Of a DNA stretch of 64,000 bases, positions 1-10,599 are shown piece by piece; the first letter of the stretch is position 1; the number at the start of each line of letters is the position of its first letter. The stretch covers positions 94,078,221 through 94,142,220 of the forward strand of contig NC_068938.1 of the NCBI RefSeq assembly GCF_016801865.2, written 5' to 3'. The position numbers were made by a program, and so were the translations under genes. The stretch comes from Culex pipiens pallens. Its lineage: Eukaryota > Arthropoda > Insecta > Diptera > Culicidae. The notes beneath the pieces were generated by a model. That model had not been told where the DNA came from and ran no database searches. It saw nothing but the letters and a program-made list of their open reading frames with translations.

Positions 1-1140
1 GGGCGGTATGTTTTACATTTGCATCTATTTTATTATCGCAAATTGCAGCGCAAAGTGAAAATGCGCAGATGCACGAGCGAGCAGGAAAGTGCATCATTTG
101 TGACTTTCTGTTTTTGTTTTTCTGAATGAATCAATGCTGCCGCCATTGGGGATGATCCTGCTGGTAGGGTAAGGAACCCTATTTCTGTTTGATGAATTTT
201 TGTATGGATTAAATTATTATACATTCTATCAAAAAACGTATTTTATAACATCAAATATAGATCTACCAAAGTGCCTACCATTCAGCGATGGTATAGAAAT
301 GGCAGCATTTTTTATTAACTCCATGCATCTATTTTTTGTAGGTTTTCACAGCTTGTCAAAGATCTTGTGATTGTTATTTGAAACAATTTACACAGACTAT
401 TGAAACTGCATATTTTGGTGCTCTTCTTTAGCTCGTAGAATCTTTTCCTCGATGGTCTCTTTTATTTAATTTACCAGAAAATTATTTTTCTTTTGTAATT
501 TTTTTTCTCTTTCTCATGGCTTGTAAGAAATTGTTTTTTTTTTTTCGAGTGAAGTGTGTTTTCCATTATTTTGTTTTTGTTTAACTTCCCTTAAAACAAT
601 GTTAGCAACCAACACCCTAAAATTTCACCCATAGACCAATTCTTTCGTGATGGGACAACGTTTGTACGCTTATGTTTCCAGTGTTTTGCTGATAACTTAA
701 ACAATTGTGGGGAAAGGTACCAATATTTATACAAATTCGGAAAGTACATTAAATTTCCAATAAGATTCGCTCCAGCAAACAATAAAAAAACTCAAAGTTT
801 GAGTCAAGAGAGTTAAAAATGTACAACTTCGACAATTGGATCATTTTGATTTTTATACACAAAAGTTAAGAACATTTTGTTTTCTGAATCAAGCAATTTC
901 GTAAGATTTGTTTATTTGACAGGTACTTCTTTTCGTGACGAGACAACGCAGATATTTTTCAAAAGAGGGTTTTGCTCGCGTTGTCCCGTCACGAAATGAA
1001 GCAATTGTCAGAATCTCCTTAAAATCAGTTTTCACACAACATTCAACTCTTATTGATAATTTTGAATGCTAGTTTTTATTCAAATTCTTATAAACATTAT
1101 AAAAAAGGCTCTTTATGACTGTTGTCTACACAGCAAATTC
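1..1140. other. AT-rich non-coding stretch
   Basis: No ORF with codon bias or a recognisable domain is visible. A short inverted pair built on cgtgacgagacaacg / cgttgtcccgtcacg occurs near 936-996 and suggests an old small inverted-repeat element. Otherwise I see nothing here. Confidence 0.5.
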
Positions 1141-1142
1141 TG

Positions 1143-1324
1143 CACGGAGAAAAATGAGTTCTCAAAATCGTGAACAAGCGTTCATGAAATTCGGAACCAC
1201 GAGCAAAGTGTTCAAATTTCATGGTACGTTTTTCAAAATCGTACCATGGAATTTGAACACTTTGTTCGTGGTTCCGAATTTCATGAACGCTTATTCACGA
1301 TTTCGGGAACTCTTTTTAATCGTG
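1143..1324. repeat. Near-perfect palindrome (hairpin-forming short element)
   Basis: The left arm from 1143 (cacggagaaaaatgagttc...) reads as the reverse complement of the right arm ending at 1324 (...gggaactctttttaatcgtg). The two arms meet near 1235 around GGTACG/CGTACC. Arms are about 85 bases with few mismatches and almost no loop. The shape is that of a short palindromic MITE. No target duplication was identified. Confidence 0.75.
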
Positions 1325-1429
1325 TGAAGTTCGTTTTCAGTTAATATTTACTGAAAATTGCAATACTGAAATGTTCAGTTAGTTTTTCGCTGAACTGCAG
1401 TTAAAATTTGTATGGATCGGAGCGTTTGG

Positions 1430-1690
1430 TACGGTATGTCCACGCATCCTTCCTCCCCTGTAGATTCTGTGAAATGTGATCCGTTCTCAGAATCCTCTCT
1501 GCGGTAAACACAACGCAGTAGAGCTGGCCGCATTAATTTTTGCATTATATTTTCGGGTGTTCTCGGATGTACTGCAATTATTAATAATGACAAGAAAAGT
1601 GCTTGGGGCGTAATCTAATCACAAGACTTTCCAGCATGCTTTCATAGGACTGGCTGCGTTTGTGTTAGATTAGATTAGATTAGATTAGAA
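1430..1690 (+). mobile_element. 3' fragment of a retroposon with (TAGAT)n tail
   Basis: The block beginning gtccacgcatccttcctccc at about 1439 recurs, diverged, at 51491-51600, so it is a dispersed repeat. It ends in a short run of TTAGA/TAGAT units at 1666-1689, the kind of tandem tail left by non-LTR elements of the I/Jockey groups or by SINEs. The flanks (1340-1415 and 1699-1785) share taaaatttgtatgga and tactgaaaat blocks, suggesting insertion into another repeat. No coding sequence is present. Confidence 0.5.
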
Positions 1691-1729
1691 GAACTTTAGT
1701 TAAAATTTGTATGGAGCTTTCAAAGTTTG

Positions 1730-2524
1730 CTAAAATTTCAGCAAGTTTTCATTTACTGAAAATTTCAGTACCGTCATCTGGGGCGAATCGGGACACATGG
1801 GGCGAATTGGGACAGCAGTTTTAACCATGTTAGAAAACTGAACTTTGTCCAAAAGTTTCAAATTGTTGATTTCATTTCTGTTGAAATGAATCAGATAAAA
1901 TTGTGAAGTCAAACCAAAGCGAGAAATATTCCCGTTTGATTTTTTCTTCATTGGTATTACTTGGGATGGGGCAAAGCCAAGCAACACCTTAAGTTCGTTT
2001 TTGATCTCATCCACCGACAAGTCGTTGGAGAGACCTTTCAAGACCGCCTTGAATGGCCGAGCATTCTTGGTCTCATACGTGTAGAAATTGTGTTTGTGGT
2101 TTTTCAAATAACCAACAAAAGTTTGGTGATCTTGTAAAGATTCCGTCAACAAGCGACATTCTCCTCTTCGACCAAGCTGGAACGAAACTTTCAAATTGCA
2201 AGTTTCCTTGCAATTCTTCAGTTGCGTTCGAAAGCTGGCCAAATCGGAGACGGAAGTCACTACAATTGGCGGTGCCTTTACTCGTTTCTCGACGGCAGAA
2301 GGCTCAGTACGAGGAGAAGGTTCCTTGTCATCAGTTTCGGATAAAACACCGAAACTGTTTGCCAATGGAATTGGAGGATTGACCTCACATTCAGAATCAG
2401 AATCAGACCTCAGAAGAGGCTGTTTTCTTTTTCTGTTTCCGTTAGCCGGTTTAGCGTTCAAACGCTTCACCGACGTAACGACCAAATCTTCAGAAGATTT
2501 GCGTTTACCTTTGTTTTGACGCAT
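1730..2524 (-). CDS. Gag-like ORF1 of a Jockey/Juan-type non-LTR retrotransposon, 3'-truncated
   Basis: This 264-codon ORF encodes a lysine- and serine-rich N-terminus (about residues 1-85) followed by a region resembling the PRE_C2HC domain of insect LINE Gag proteins (about residues 110-235, including FYTYETKNARPFKAVLKGL). It aligns by eye with the corresponding part of the intact gag at 5999-7402. The expected C-terminal zinc knuckles are missing. The last residues run into unrelated repeat DNA starting near 1785, so the ORF is broken by a later insertion or deletion. In a full element it would be an RNA-binding nucleocapsid protein. The start is the ATG following gcttgcaaa on the - strand, and the upstream leader is retained. 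This is a dead transposon fragment rather than a host gene. Confidence 0.75.
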   Translation of the reverse strand: MRQNKGKRKSSEDLVVTSVKRLNAKPANGNRKRKQPLLRSDSDSECEVNPPIPLANSFGVLSETDDKEPSPRTEPSAVEKRVKAPPIVVTSVSDLASFRTQLKNCKETCNLKVSFQLGRRGECRLLTESLQDHQTFVGYLKNHKHNFYTYETKNARPFKAVLKGLSNDLSVDEIKNELKVLLGFAPSQVIPMKKKSNGNISRFGLTSQFYLIHFNRNEINNLKLLDKVQFSNMVKTAVPIRPMCPDSPQMTVLKFSVNENLLKF

Positions 2525-2870
2525 TTTGCAAGCAAAGTTCTCTTAAAAAGATGGCTTCGTTTGTAAAATACAACAAAATTTCAGGTGGTGTTAGTCTTGA
2601 AAAGACTGTTTAGAATTTTGGAAAATAACTCAGGTAGTCTTTAAAAAGACTGTGAATTTTGTTTTGAAATAACTCTGAGCTTTAGGTAGTAAAAAAATAC
2701 CGCAGCTCTAGTGTCCGTTCACCACGAAGGTTCGCAAGACACTGAGTGGAATTCTTAATGACTTAAACACACTAGTGAGCACTTCCGGTAAGCGCACGCA
2801 GCTATTTCGCCAGATAAGCGAAGAAATTCGTGCCACTTTCTTGTTAAGATCTTCGCATCGGCGAATCTAG
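2525..2870 (-). mobile_element. 5' leader of the truncated Juan/Jockey-like element
   Basis: On the - strand this sequence leads into the gag ATG and contains short repeated phrases (AGTCTTTTTAAAGACTACC and AGTCTTTTCAAGACTA). It looks like the 5' UTR of the same retroelement. Keeping the 5' end while losing the 3' end is atypical for LINE insertions and implies later disruption. The outer boundary is uncertain. Confidence 0.45.
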
Positions 2871-4510
2871 GAATTTGTCCACTTTATGCAAGTTGATTAA
2901 CCCATTCTATTAGTTAGTCTAATGTGCAATGCAATTAAGCACACAATAAAGCCCTGTGTCTGTGGGTCTAATTGACGTCCACAGGCGCTGACTGATGAAA
3001 CCCGATTGGAGGTACCAGATAAGGCGCGAAAAGTGTCCCACGTGTGGCCTGGCCAGCCAGTGTGTGTGTGGGTAATCCAATTGAATTTAATCCCCCGCAA
3101 TGATGACAGCATCACCAGCCGCGACTCCTTCTGCGCCGTGGATTCCGGCGGCGGCGTGTGCGAGCTGTTACTGGAGTATTACCCTGTTGTACCCCAATTC
3201 AATTTAGAGTAAATTGTCTTCAATTGAGCCGGAGCGGTTTACGATCCCTGTGCCGGGCCAATTGTTTCCTGGTAATAAAATCTAGGCTGTTGTTGATGTC
3301 ATCTGGAGTGGCAAATGAGTGCTAATTTAAGGGATGACTTAGATTTTAAGGATACTCAGAAATAGTTTCGCGACCAAATTGCATGTTTTCGAATAAGCCT
3401 TAAAAGAATTTGTTTGTTTTAATTCCAGCCGAAAATAAAGCAAATGTTTACAATGTATTATCCTGAACGTATATTTTCATGTTCAACATGTGTCATAAAC
3501 AACGTTCAAAATCTCCTCCAGACGTACAGGTCAAATTTTATGGCCCTGCGTCTCGAATCAAGAAACTTCGAAGTTTGGGGCTGGTGAAAAATGCCTCCAG
3601 CACTTGCTGAAAAAGTTTATTATTTTTATTCCATCTCGCGGTAGATCTGTAAAAGGAACGCAGTTCATCAACACACTTCAAGACTTGCACTTTGGCTTTC
3701 ATTTTAAAATTATGGTTGAAGACAGGGGTGCTCAAATAACGTTCTTTATGCTGTAAGAATTCGAAACTGAAAAAAAACTCTTATTTTAAAACACCGAATT
3801 AAGCAGGATTGACAAGTCGTGTGAACTTTTCTTTAAAAAAAAAAGATAATGTGATCGAACCTTGCTGCCAAAAGACGGTATTTTTTTTATTTAGATTTGT
3901 ATTTTTTAATTTGACAAAAAATATGTAAGTTCAGACATTGTGAAATAAGGGTCGAAACGTCCTGAAATGTATGAGCACCACAGGGTTAACCATCAATTTC
4001 ATTAGCGTGCGCCAACCCACGAAAGTACTTTCCTCACCTTACAAAGCTAAACCGCCTGATCATGGACCACCCCAATTTCAGATGCTCCGGGATTCGGTCA
4101 AACGTACCTTACCTCCGGGAACAGACGATGACCAACAAACGCAAAAACGCAGGCAATAAAAACTCGACAAACCTCTGGCCATCGCCGTTTCCTTGCAAAT
4201 TTAGTGCACTTCATTCGTTACGCCCATCTGGAAGGGATTCTGGCTACAAACCCAGAAATTGAACGACTCCAAATATCCGCCAAGAGTCACTCTTGGTAAA
4301 TGGGCGCAACAAGTGCCACACTTGAAACGTGCCGGATCCCCTGCATCGAGATCCAGAGCCGCAGTGTGAATTGGTTGTAAAATTAGACATTTTGAAAAAG
4401 TTAGAAGATGACGCCTCCGGAGCGATGACGGTATTATTTTCAACAGCTGATCGCTGGCGACGCCAAACGCATTACGACCGGAGATATGGCCGTCAGCCCG
4501 GCATCTCATC
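2871..4510. other. Non-coding, apparently low-copy DNA
   Basis: No supported gene is visible. The segment 3000-3240 is more GC-rich than its surroundings and contains a run of GGCGG-type sequence, but no ORF with consistent codon use. It ends at the hAT-type insertion, whose target site ATCGTAAC is at 4511-4518. Confidence 0.4.
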
Positions 4511-5520
4511 ATCGTAACCAGGGGCGCCGACTCTGTGGGGGCACGGTACTTTTTGCCCCCCCTAAAATTTGGCTGGGGGGGCAGCCCATACATTGTGCCC
4601 CCCCAGAAATTTTGGAAGAAAAATATTCTTAAATCAAATATAAAAAAAGGAAATAATTAAAAAATAATATCTAAAATTTAAATGGAACATTGTTTGTACA
4701 CACGGATAGAACTCTTGTAAGCGAATCCGTAAAATAGTTCAAAAACATTTGTTGTTTCTGAAATCGCTGAAAGTTTTTGAACAAAATCGTTTACAATTTT
4801 CTGGATTTAGATGCATTTTTATTCTATGTAGACAACATTTTATCTATACCACTGTGCTCTCTAGGGCAAATCAGTAAGCTTAGTACAAGAGCACAGAGTC
4901 ATCGGTAAATGATTTGAGAGATGTCGTCAACATAGATTTAACGGATTTGCTCATAAGATTTCTATCTGTGCATGTTGTTTCAAAAACAAAACCAATGTAC
5001 TTTTTCCATAGCACTTCATCTACAATCAAACTTACGCAAACTCTTGAGAAAACAATCATCATGTTTTCAAACGCAACATTCAGCGATTTGCCATTGTAGA
5101 TCAGGATTTAGCGAAAATAAACTGAAACACTTTTCAAAATGGTCATTTGTTGACTGCTTTACATTTACAAAAATGCTGATAAATTCGATAATTTGAACGA
5201 TTTGAAAAGATTTCAAATACATTTGTTAACCGCTAACCGTTCTATACCAATTTTAGCCGAAAAATACAATTGTTTCAAAAAAGTAATTTTTTGAAAACTA
5301 GCGCACCGCTTTACTGAGAAACAGACAAATTAAAACCAAATCTGAGACAATTTCACATTATAATCTTAAAAAACACAAGTGTATCGACTTCTGCCATTAA
5401 TGTTCGATTTAAAAAAAAATAAAAAGGCTGTAGAAATTTTGACTGCACCCTCAAAAAATATGCCGAAAAAAAGACAGGAAATCAGCATTATTGAGTATTG
5501 GGATTCCATTTTAAAACGTC

Positions 5521-5886
5521 AAATTCTTAAATTCTTAAATTCTTAAATTCTTAAATTCTTAAATTCTTAAATTCTTAAATTCTTAAATTCTTAAATTCTT
5601 AAATTCTTAAACTCTTAAATTCTTAAATTCTTAAATTCTTAAATTCTTAAATTCTTAAATTCTTAAATTCTTAAATTCTTAAATTCTTAAATTCTTAAAT
5701 TCTTAAATTCTTAAATTCTTAAATTCTTAAATTCTTAAATTCTTAAATTCTTAAATTCTTAAATTCTTAAATTCTTAAATTCTTAAATTCTTAAATTCTT
5801 AAATTCTTAAATTCTTAAATTCTTAAATTCTTAAATTCTTAAATTCTTAAATTCTTAAATTCTTAAATTCTTAAATTCTTAAATTC
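5521..5886. repeat. Satellite array (ATTCTTAA)n, left block
   Basis: About 45 tandem copies of the octamer ATTCTTAA. I see one variant unit, actcttaa near 5611; the rest look identical. The block is interrupted at 5887 by the gag-only retroelement and resumes at 7648 in the same orientation. Confidence 0.95.
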
Positions 5887-7647
5887 ACCTCCGTGTACGC
5901 ACGAGAGCAAGCAGCAGTCAAGTGCTCAGTGCTCTATAGTTTTTTCGAAATTTTCCGCCGTAGTCTACCGTGATTACCCGCGAGTTTGCTCCTGCAGCAT
6001 GCCGAAGGCCGGCCGTGGCCGTGGCAGTTCGAGTGCGGCCTCGAAAAACCCGCGAAGTTCGTCTACCGGCCGTGTGCAAAAAGGTAAACAAGCCAACGCC
6101 GTGTCGACCGCCATCGCGCAGGGGAGCGTGAGCGCAGAAGGCATCGACAAAAAGTTACTACATCCCGGATATGTCCCAAGATCACCAGTGCGAACCCGTT
6201 CCGGTACTTCCGGTGCCACGACCAACACGTCGACATCCGCCAACATTCCCATCAGGAACGAGTTCCAGATGCTGAGCGACGACGAAGAAAACAACAACAA
6301 CACCGACGGTAGCAGCACTACCGACGACGACGAATACGATGAACGTGCACGGAAGAAAGTGTTGACGTCAAAAACGAATAATTCTCCAAAGGAACGTAGA
6401 CCACCTCCAATCTATGTTTTGGACACGTTGACGGACGATATTGACGAGTTGCTGGAAGGCCTCGGATATTGTCTGAAAATCGGTAAGTCGTCAGTGCAAG
6501 TCTACACATTTGACAGCAAGAACTTCGACCTGGTTGTGGAGAAATTGAAGAATAAAAACTTCAAGTTCTACACATTCGATCCCGTGCAGAAGACTGCCGT
6601 GAAGGTCGTCTTGCAGGGGTACCAAGACCGCCCGATCTCCGACCTAAAGAAGGACCTCTCGGGTGCTGGAATTACGCCGCGTGACATAAAAGTCCTCTCG
6701 CGGAAGACAACGGTCACAGGTACACACACACTGTACCTGTTGTACTTCGACCGCGGCACCGTCAAAATTCAAGACCTGCGGAAAACTAAGGCGTTGGACG
6801 GTTTTTGGGTAAACTGGCGGTTTTACTCAAAGAACCCGACGGACGCAGCGCAATGCCACCGTTGCCAGAAATTTGGCCACGGCTCGCGGAACTGCAACCT
6901 CCCGCCCCGCTGCGTGAAGTGCGGTGAAACACACCTCTCGGAGGCGTGCGCACTGCCGTGCAAGGCGGACTTGGGGGACAAGGCAGAGCAAACCAAGGCG
7001 CGCATCAAGTGCGCCAACTGTGGAGGTAACCATACCAGCAACTACCGTGGATGCAGCGCACGGAAAACCTACATCGAGGAGCAGGTAAAGAGGAAAAAGC
7101 AAGCAGCAGCGTCCCACCCTCCTCAGCGAAGTACGAGCGTAACCGTGCCGGCTGCTGGTCATCGTACAGTTCCAGCGGACAACCCAGCGTTCCCTCCTGG
7201 ATGGGGTCGATCGTTCGCCAGCGTGGTCGCTGCCGGTAGCGGCAATGCGGCCCAGCAAGAAGTCACCGGGGAAGATCTCTTTACCCTGCCGGAGTTCTTT
7301 GCTCTCGCGGGGGAGATGATGACGCGGTTCCGGACCTGCCGTAACAAAGCGGAGCAATTCCTGGCCCTTGGGGAGCTGATGATCAAGCACATCTATAATT
7401 GATTAAATTTTGCTGTGATCTAGTTGTAAGCTTTTTCTATTCCTATCCCCTATCATTAGCAATTGCGTAAGTTTTTTGAAAACTTTTTCTTACTCTTGTT
7501 TGTGCATTTAATTAACAGTAATAATTGCTCTAAACCGAATTAAGACGTAACACACAGCTGAAATGAACACAAAAACTCTGTTAGGTTCATAATATGTACA
7601 AATTGTAATTTGATTATTCACAAATAAAACCGAATTGAATTGAATTG
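5887..7647 (+). mobile_element. ORF1-only (gag-only) non-LTR retroelement inserted in the satellite
   Basis: The unit runs from acctccgtgtacgcacgagag (5887) to a 3' tail of repeated GAATT units after an AATAAA signal (7623-7647). It comprises a leader of about 110 bases, one intact gag ORF and a 245-base 3' UTR. There is no reverse transcriptase/endonuclease ORF2 and no remnant of one. The left satellite block ends ...AAATTC and the right one resumes at AAATTC, consistent with a short target duplication, although this cannot be proven inside a repeat. The tandem tail and the absence of terminal repeats fit target-primed insertion. Mobilisation would require enzymes supplied in trans. Confidence 0.8.
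5999..7402 (+). CDS. Gag-like protein of a gag-only non-LTR retroelement (PRE_C2HC plus three zinc knuckles)
   Basis: This intact 467-residue ORF starts at the ATG after cctgcagc. Residues 1-130 are low-complexity, with basic and Ser/Thr-rich stretches and an acidic Asp/Asn run. Residues about 137-280 match the PRE_C2HC type of region of insect LINE Gag proteins (FKFYTFDPVQKTAVKVVLQG; LYLLYFDRG). Three Cys/His knuckles follow: CHRCQKFGHGSRNC from residue 286, CVKCGETHLSEAC, and CANCGGNHTSNYRGC from about 338. A conserved-looking helical tail ends in LGELMIKHIYN. The family role is nucleic-acid binding and packaging of element RNA. Codon use is GC-rich, unlike the AT-rich surroundings. No stop or frameshift is present. 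The missing ORF2 makes this element non-autonomous. Confidence 0.9.
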   Translation: MPKAGRGRGSSSAASKNPRSSSTGRVQKGKQANAVSTAIAQGSVSAEGIDKKLLHPGYVPRSPVRTRSGTSGATTNTSTSANIPIRNEFQMLSDDEENNNNTDGSSTTDDDEYDERARKKVLTSKTNNSPKERRPPPIYVLDTLTDDIDELLEGLGYCLKIGKSSVQVYTFDSKNFDLVVEKLKNKNFKFYTFDPVQKTAVKVVLQGYQDRPISDLKKDLSGAGITPRDIKVLSRKTTVTGTHTLYLLYFDRGTVKIQDLRKTKALDGFWVNWRFYSKNPTDAAQCHRCQKFGHGSRNCNLPPRCVKCGETHLSEACALPCKADLGDKAEQTKARIKCANCGGNHTSNYRGCSARKTYIEEQVKRKKQAAASHPPQRSTSVTVPAAGHRTVPADNPAFPPGWGRSFASVVAAGSGNAAQQEVTGEDLFTLPEFFALAGEMMTRFRTCRNKAEQFLALGELMIKHIYN

Positions 7648-8825
7648 AAATTCTTAAATTCTTAAATTCTTAAATTCTTAAATTCTTAAATTCTTAAATT
7701 CTTAAATTCTTAAATTCTTAAATTCTTAAATTCTTAAATTCTTAAATTCTTAAATTCTTAAATTCTTAAATTCTTAAATTCTTAAATTCTTAAATTCTTA
7801 AATTCTTAAATTCTTAAATTCTTAAATTCTTAAATTCTTAAATTCTTAAATTCTTAAATTCTTAAATTCTTAAATTCTTAAATTCTTAAATTCTTAAATT
7901 CTTAAATTCTTAAATTCTTAAATTCTTAAATTCTTAAATTCTTAAATTCTTAAATTCTTAAATTCTTAAATTCTTAAATTCTTAAATTCTTAAATTCTTA
8001 AATTCTTAAATTCTTAAATTCTTAAATTCTTAAATTCTTAAATTCTTAAATTCTTAAATTCTTAAATTCTTAAATTCTTAAATTCTTAAATTCTTAAATT
8101 CTTAAATTCTTAAATTCTTAAATTCTTAAATTCTTAAATTCTTAAATTCTTAAATTCTTAAATTCTTAAATTCTTAAATTCTTAAATTCTTAAATTCTTA
8201 AATTCTTAAATTCTTAAATTCTTAAATTCTTAAATTCTTAAATTCTTAAATTCTTAAATTCTTAAATTCTTAAATTCTTAAATTCTTAAATTCTTAAATT
8301 CTTAAATTCTTAAATTCTTAAATTCTTAAATTCTTAAATTCTTAAATTCTTAAATTCTTAAATTCTTAAATTCTTAAATTCTTAAATTCTTAAATTCTTA
8401 AATTCTTAAATTCTTAAATTCTTAAATTCTTAAATTCTTAAATTCTTAAATTCTTAAATTCTTAAATTCTTAAATTCTTAAATTCTTAAATTCTTAAATT
8501 CTTAAATTCTTAAATTCTTAAATTCTTAAATTCTTAAATTCTTAAATTCTTAAATTCTTAAATTCTTAAATTCTTAAATTCTTAAATTCTTAAATTCTTA
8601 AATTCTTAAATTCTTAAATTCTTAAATTCTTAAATTCTTAAATTCTTAAATTCTTAAATTCTTAAATTCTTAAATTCTTAAATTCTTAAATTCTTAAATT
8701 CTTAAATTCTTAAATTCTTAAATTCTTAAATTCTTAAATTCTTAAATTCTTAAATTCTTAAATTCTTAAATTCTTAAATTCTTAAATTCTTAAATTCTTA
8801 AATTCTTAAATTCTTAAATTCTTAA
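7648..8825. repeat. Satellite array (ATTCTTAA)n, right block
   Basis: About 147 uninterrupted octamer copies with no variant that I could see. Such uniformity implies recent amplification by slippage or unequal exchange. Assembly collapse or expansion may also have altered the true copy number. Confidence 0.95.
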
Positions 8826-9430
8826 CAAATAAATTGATGTTAAATTTTCGATTTTTTCGAACATTGATTGTAATTTCCAAATTTCTGATTTTTTAAATTT
8901 CTGAATTTCAACTTTTGATTTCTTAACATTTTTAAGCCATGAGTTTTTTTCAACCCTAGGGTTTTTTAAAAAAATTAAAATTTTGGAATATTTATTTTTT
9001 TCTGTTATTTTTTTCTAAATTGCAGATTTCAAAAAAATGTTGTTTTTTTAATGTGTATTTTCCAATTTCTAAAGTTCAATTTTTCTGCTTTTTACTTTTG
9101 TTTTCATCTTTAGAATATTTGTGTTGTTGAATTTTAAATACCTGATCATTTTTATTATTGACTGTTACTTCTGAAAAATAAGTGAGAATATGCCAATTAG
9201 AAGGAATTCTCCTTCCAAACATATAAAAAATTACCCCAATAAACATTCTCAATCACGTTTTAATAAATTATCTTTTTCAAGAAAAAAAATGGATTCCGGA
9301 TGAAAAAACTCTTATCACATCGTAATATTCAAATTGGTAAAATTCGTGATATACAATAAACTTAAACATCAAATCGCCACTCTCACCTAACGATTTCGGA
9401 AAAAACCGAGCCCCCCCAACATTATGGACT
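8826..9430. other. AT-rich right interior of the hAT-type element
   Basis: This is low-complexity sequence rich in tttctgaattt and ttcttaac phrases resembling decayed ATTCTTAA units. No ORF of note is present. It looks like the sequence type from which the satellite could have grown. Confidence 0.5.
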
Positions 9431-9452
9431 AGTCGGCGCCTCTGATCGTAAC

Positions 9453-10599
9453 AAAATGTTCCAGATCGTTCGCTGGCAGGTTATAAAACGAATGTTTATT
9501 TTCTGGAACTCTGGATGTTCAGTTTTCATTCTGTTCGATTCGTTCTGATAGTTTCTCTTCCAGGCGCCATTATGGCACGCCACACTGACAGTTCTTCATT
9601 TTATAGCAACGCCAGGATGACACTGTCTGGATATAACAGATCATCCCTACACCACAAGCCACTTGAGATCGTAACGGCGCGGGTCAAACATAATCCCATC
9701 ACTTTCTTCTGTAGATCCCGGAAAGCCCCGGAATGGAAGCTAAACGATTACAGATGAAGCGATCGCACTGGTCCACTGCTTGCCAGAGTGACAGCTGATT
9801 TCCGTCCCAAATTATGAATCCTTCCGTCAAACTCCAGACGATACTCGGAGAAGGGTCACACTTCAAAGGTATCGGGTTACCAAGACACCCTCGCACAGCT
9901 TCCAAAAATGAAAAAAAAAACCCAAAGAAAAACAGTGACAAATGTCTCACTGGTATGGAGCGTTCAGCGTTTGTTTACATTCGCGCCTCTTAAGGAGTCT
10001 CAAGAAATAATGGGGTGCACTGATGACCGAGAAACAATTTGTAAGTGCATTGTTCGACACCCATAGAGGCAACACCATGTAAACTATTATTAGGTCATTA
10101 ACCAGATTAGTTTAATGATGTCATTTGTTCCAGTGTGCACACAAACACACATCCAGAACTGAATATCAGCTGGTTTAAGTCTTGCGTACGGATCGCTCGC
10201 AGAGGCCATGTGATTTTTATCAGATTGCCTCTTCCGGTGCCCACGTTGCTTTTTCTGCACCACTTTGCAAAACCCCAGACGACGACGATGGATGGATGTT
10301 GGTTGGAATGTAATATCTGGGAAGACGCGAGACTGTTTGGAGCTTGGCGATGATCATTTCTGGTTCTGGCTTTGGTCAATTTTCAGCGATTCTGGCTGTG
10401 GTTTGTTTGTTTTCGGACGCGAATTTATGGTTGCGCATGTTATACAGCTTTTCTGAGCAATTTCCTTAAAATCGGTCAGTTACATGAAGTTTTAGCTTTT
10501 TTATTTTATTTGGCTTTAACTTTGTCCTGGGTTTTCCGATTTGGCATCTTTGGTTCGTTTCATGCAATTTTTGCAGCTGTGTGTAAAATAGTTGCATGG
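9453..10599. other. Non-coding low-copy segment
   Basis: No convincing gene is present. It contains one perfect GCCATTATGGC palindrome at 9566-9576 with CTGACAG a few bases downstream, described separately. Several ORFs of 60-110 codons here show no codon bias or homology that I recognise. Confidence 0.4.
9566..9592. promoter_or_regulatory. GCCATTATGGC palindrome with adjacent CTGACAG
   Basis: The 11-bp palindrome GCCATTATGGC is followed 10 bases later by CTGACAG. The same pairing recurs near 16090-16111, 16985-17036 and 31892-31962. The GCCAT core matches the binding core known for Pleiohomeotic/YY1, and TGACAG matches TALE homeodomain (Meis/Homothorax) sites. Function is inferred only. Confidence 0.4.

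Larger units (their letters stand above)
4519..9444. mobile_element. hAT-type non-autonomous DNA element, 4.9 kb, with 8-bp target duplication
   Basis: The left terminus reads CAGGGGCGCCGACT (4519-4532). The right terminus reads AGTCGGCGCCTCTG (9431-9444), the reverse complement with one mismatch. Both sides are flanked by the identical octamer ATCGTAAC (4511-4518 and 9445-9452). CAGGG-type inverted termini with 8-bp duplications are the signature of the hAT superfamily. No hAT transposase ORF is present. The interior is AT-rich and contains the ATTCTTAA satellite plus a gag-only retroelement nested within it. The termini include C/G runs (gggggggcagccc, accgagccccccc). The perfect duplication argues for a fairly recent insertion. 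Confidence 0.85.

Noticed and set aside
6827..7390. 187-codon ORF antisense to the gag
   Set aside because: It is a shadow of the GC-rich gag reading frame on the opposite strand with no recognisable domain.
5521..8825. CRISPR-like or telomere-like repeat
   Set aside because: The ATTCTTAA units are tandem without spacers, the host is a eukaryote, and the array lies inside a hAT-type element rather than at a chromosome end as far as can be seen.
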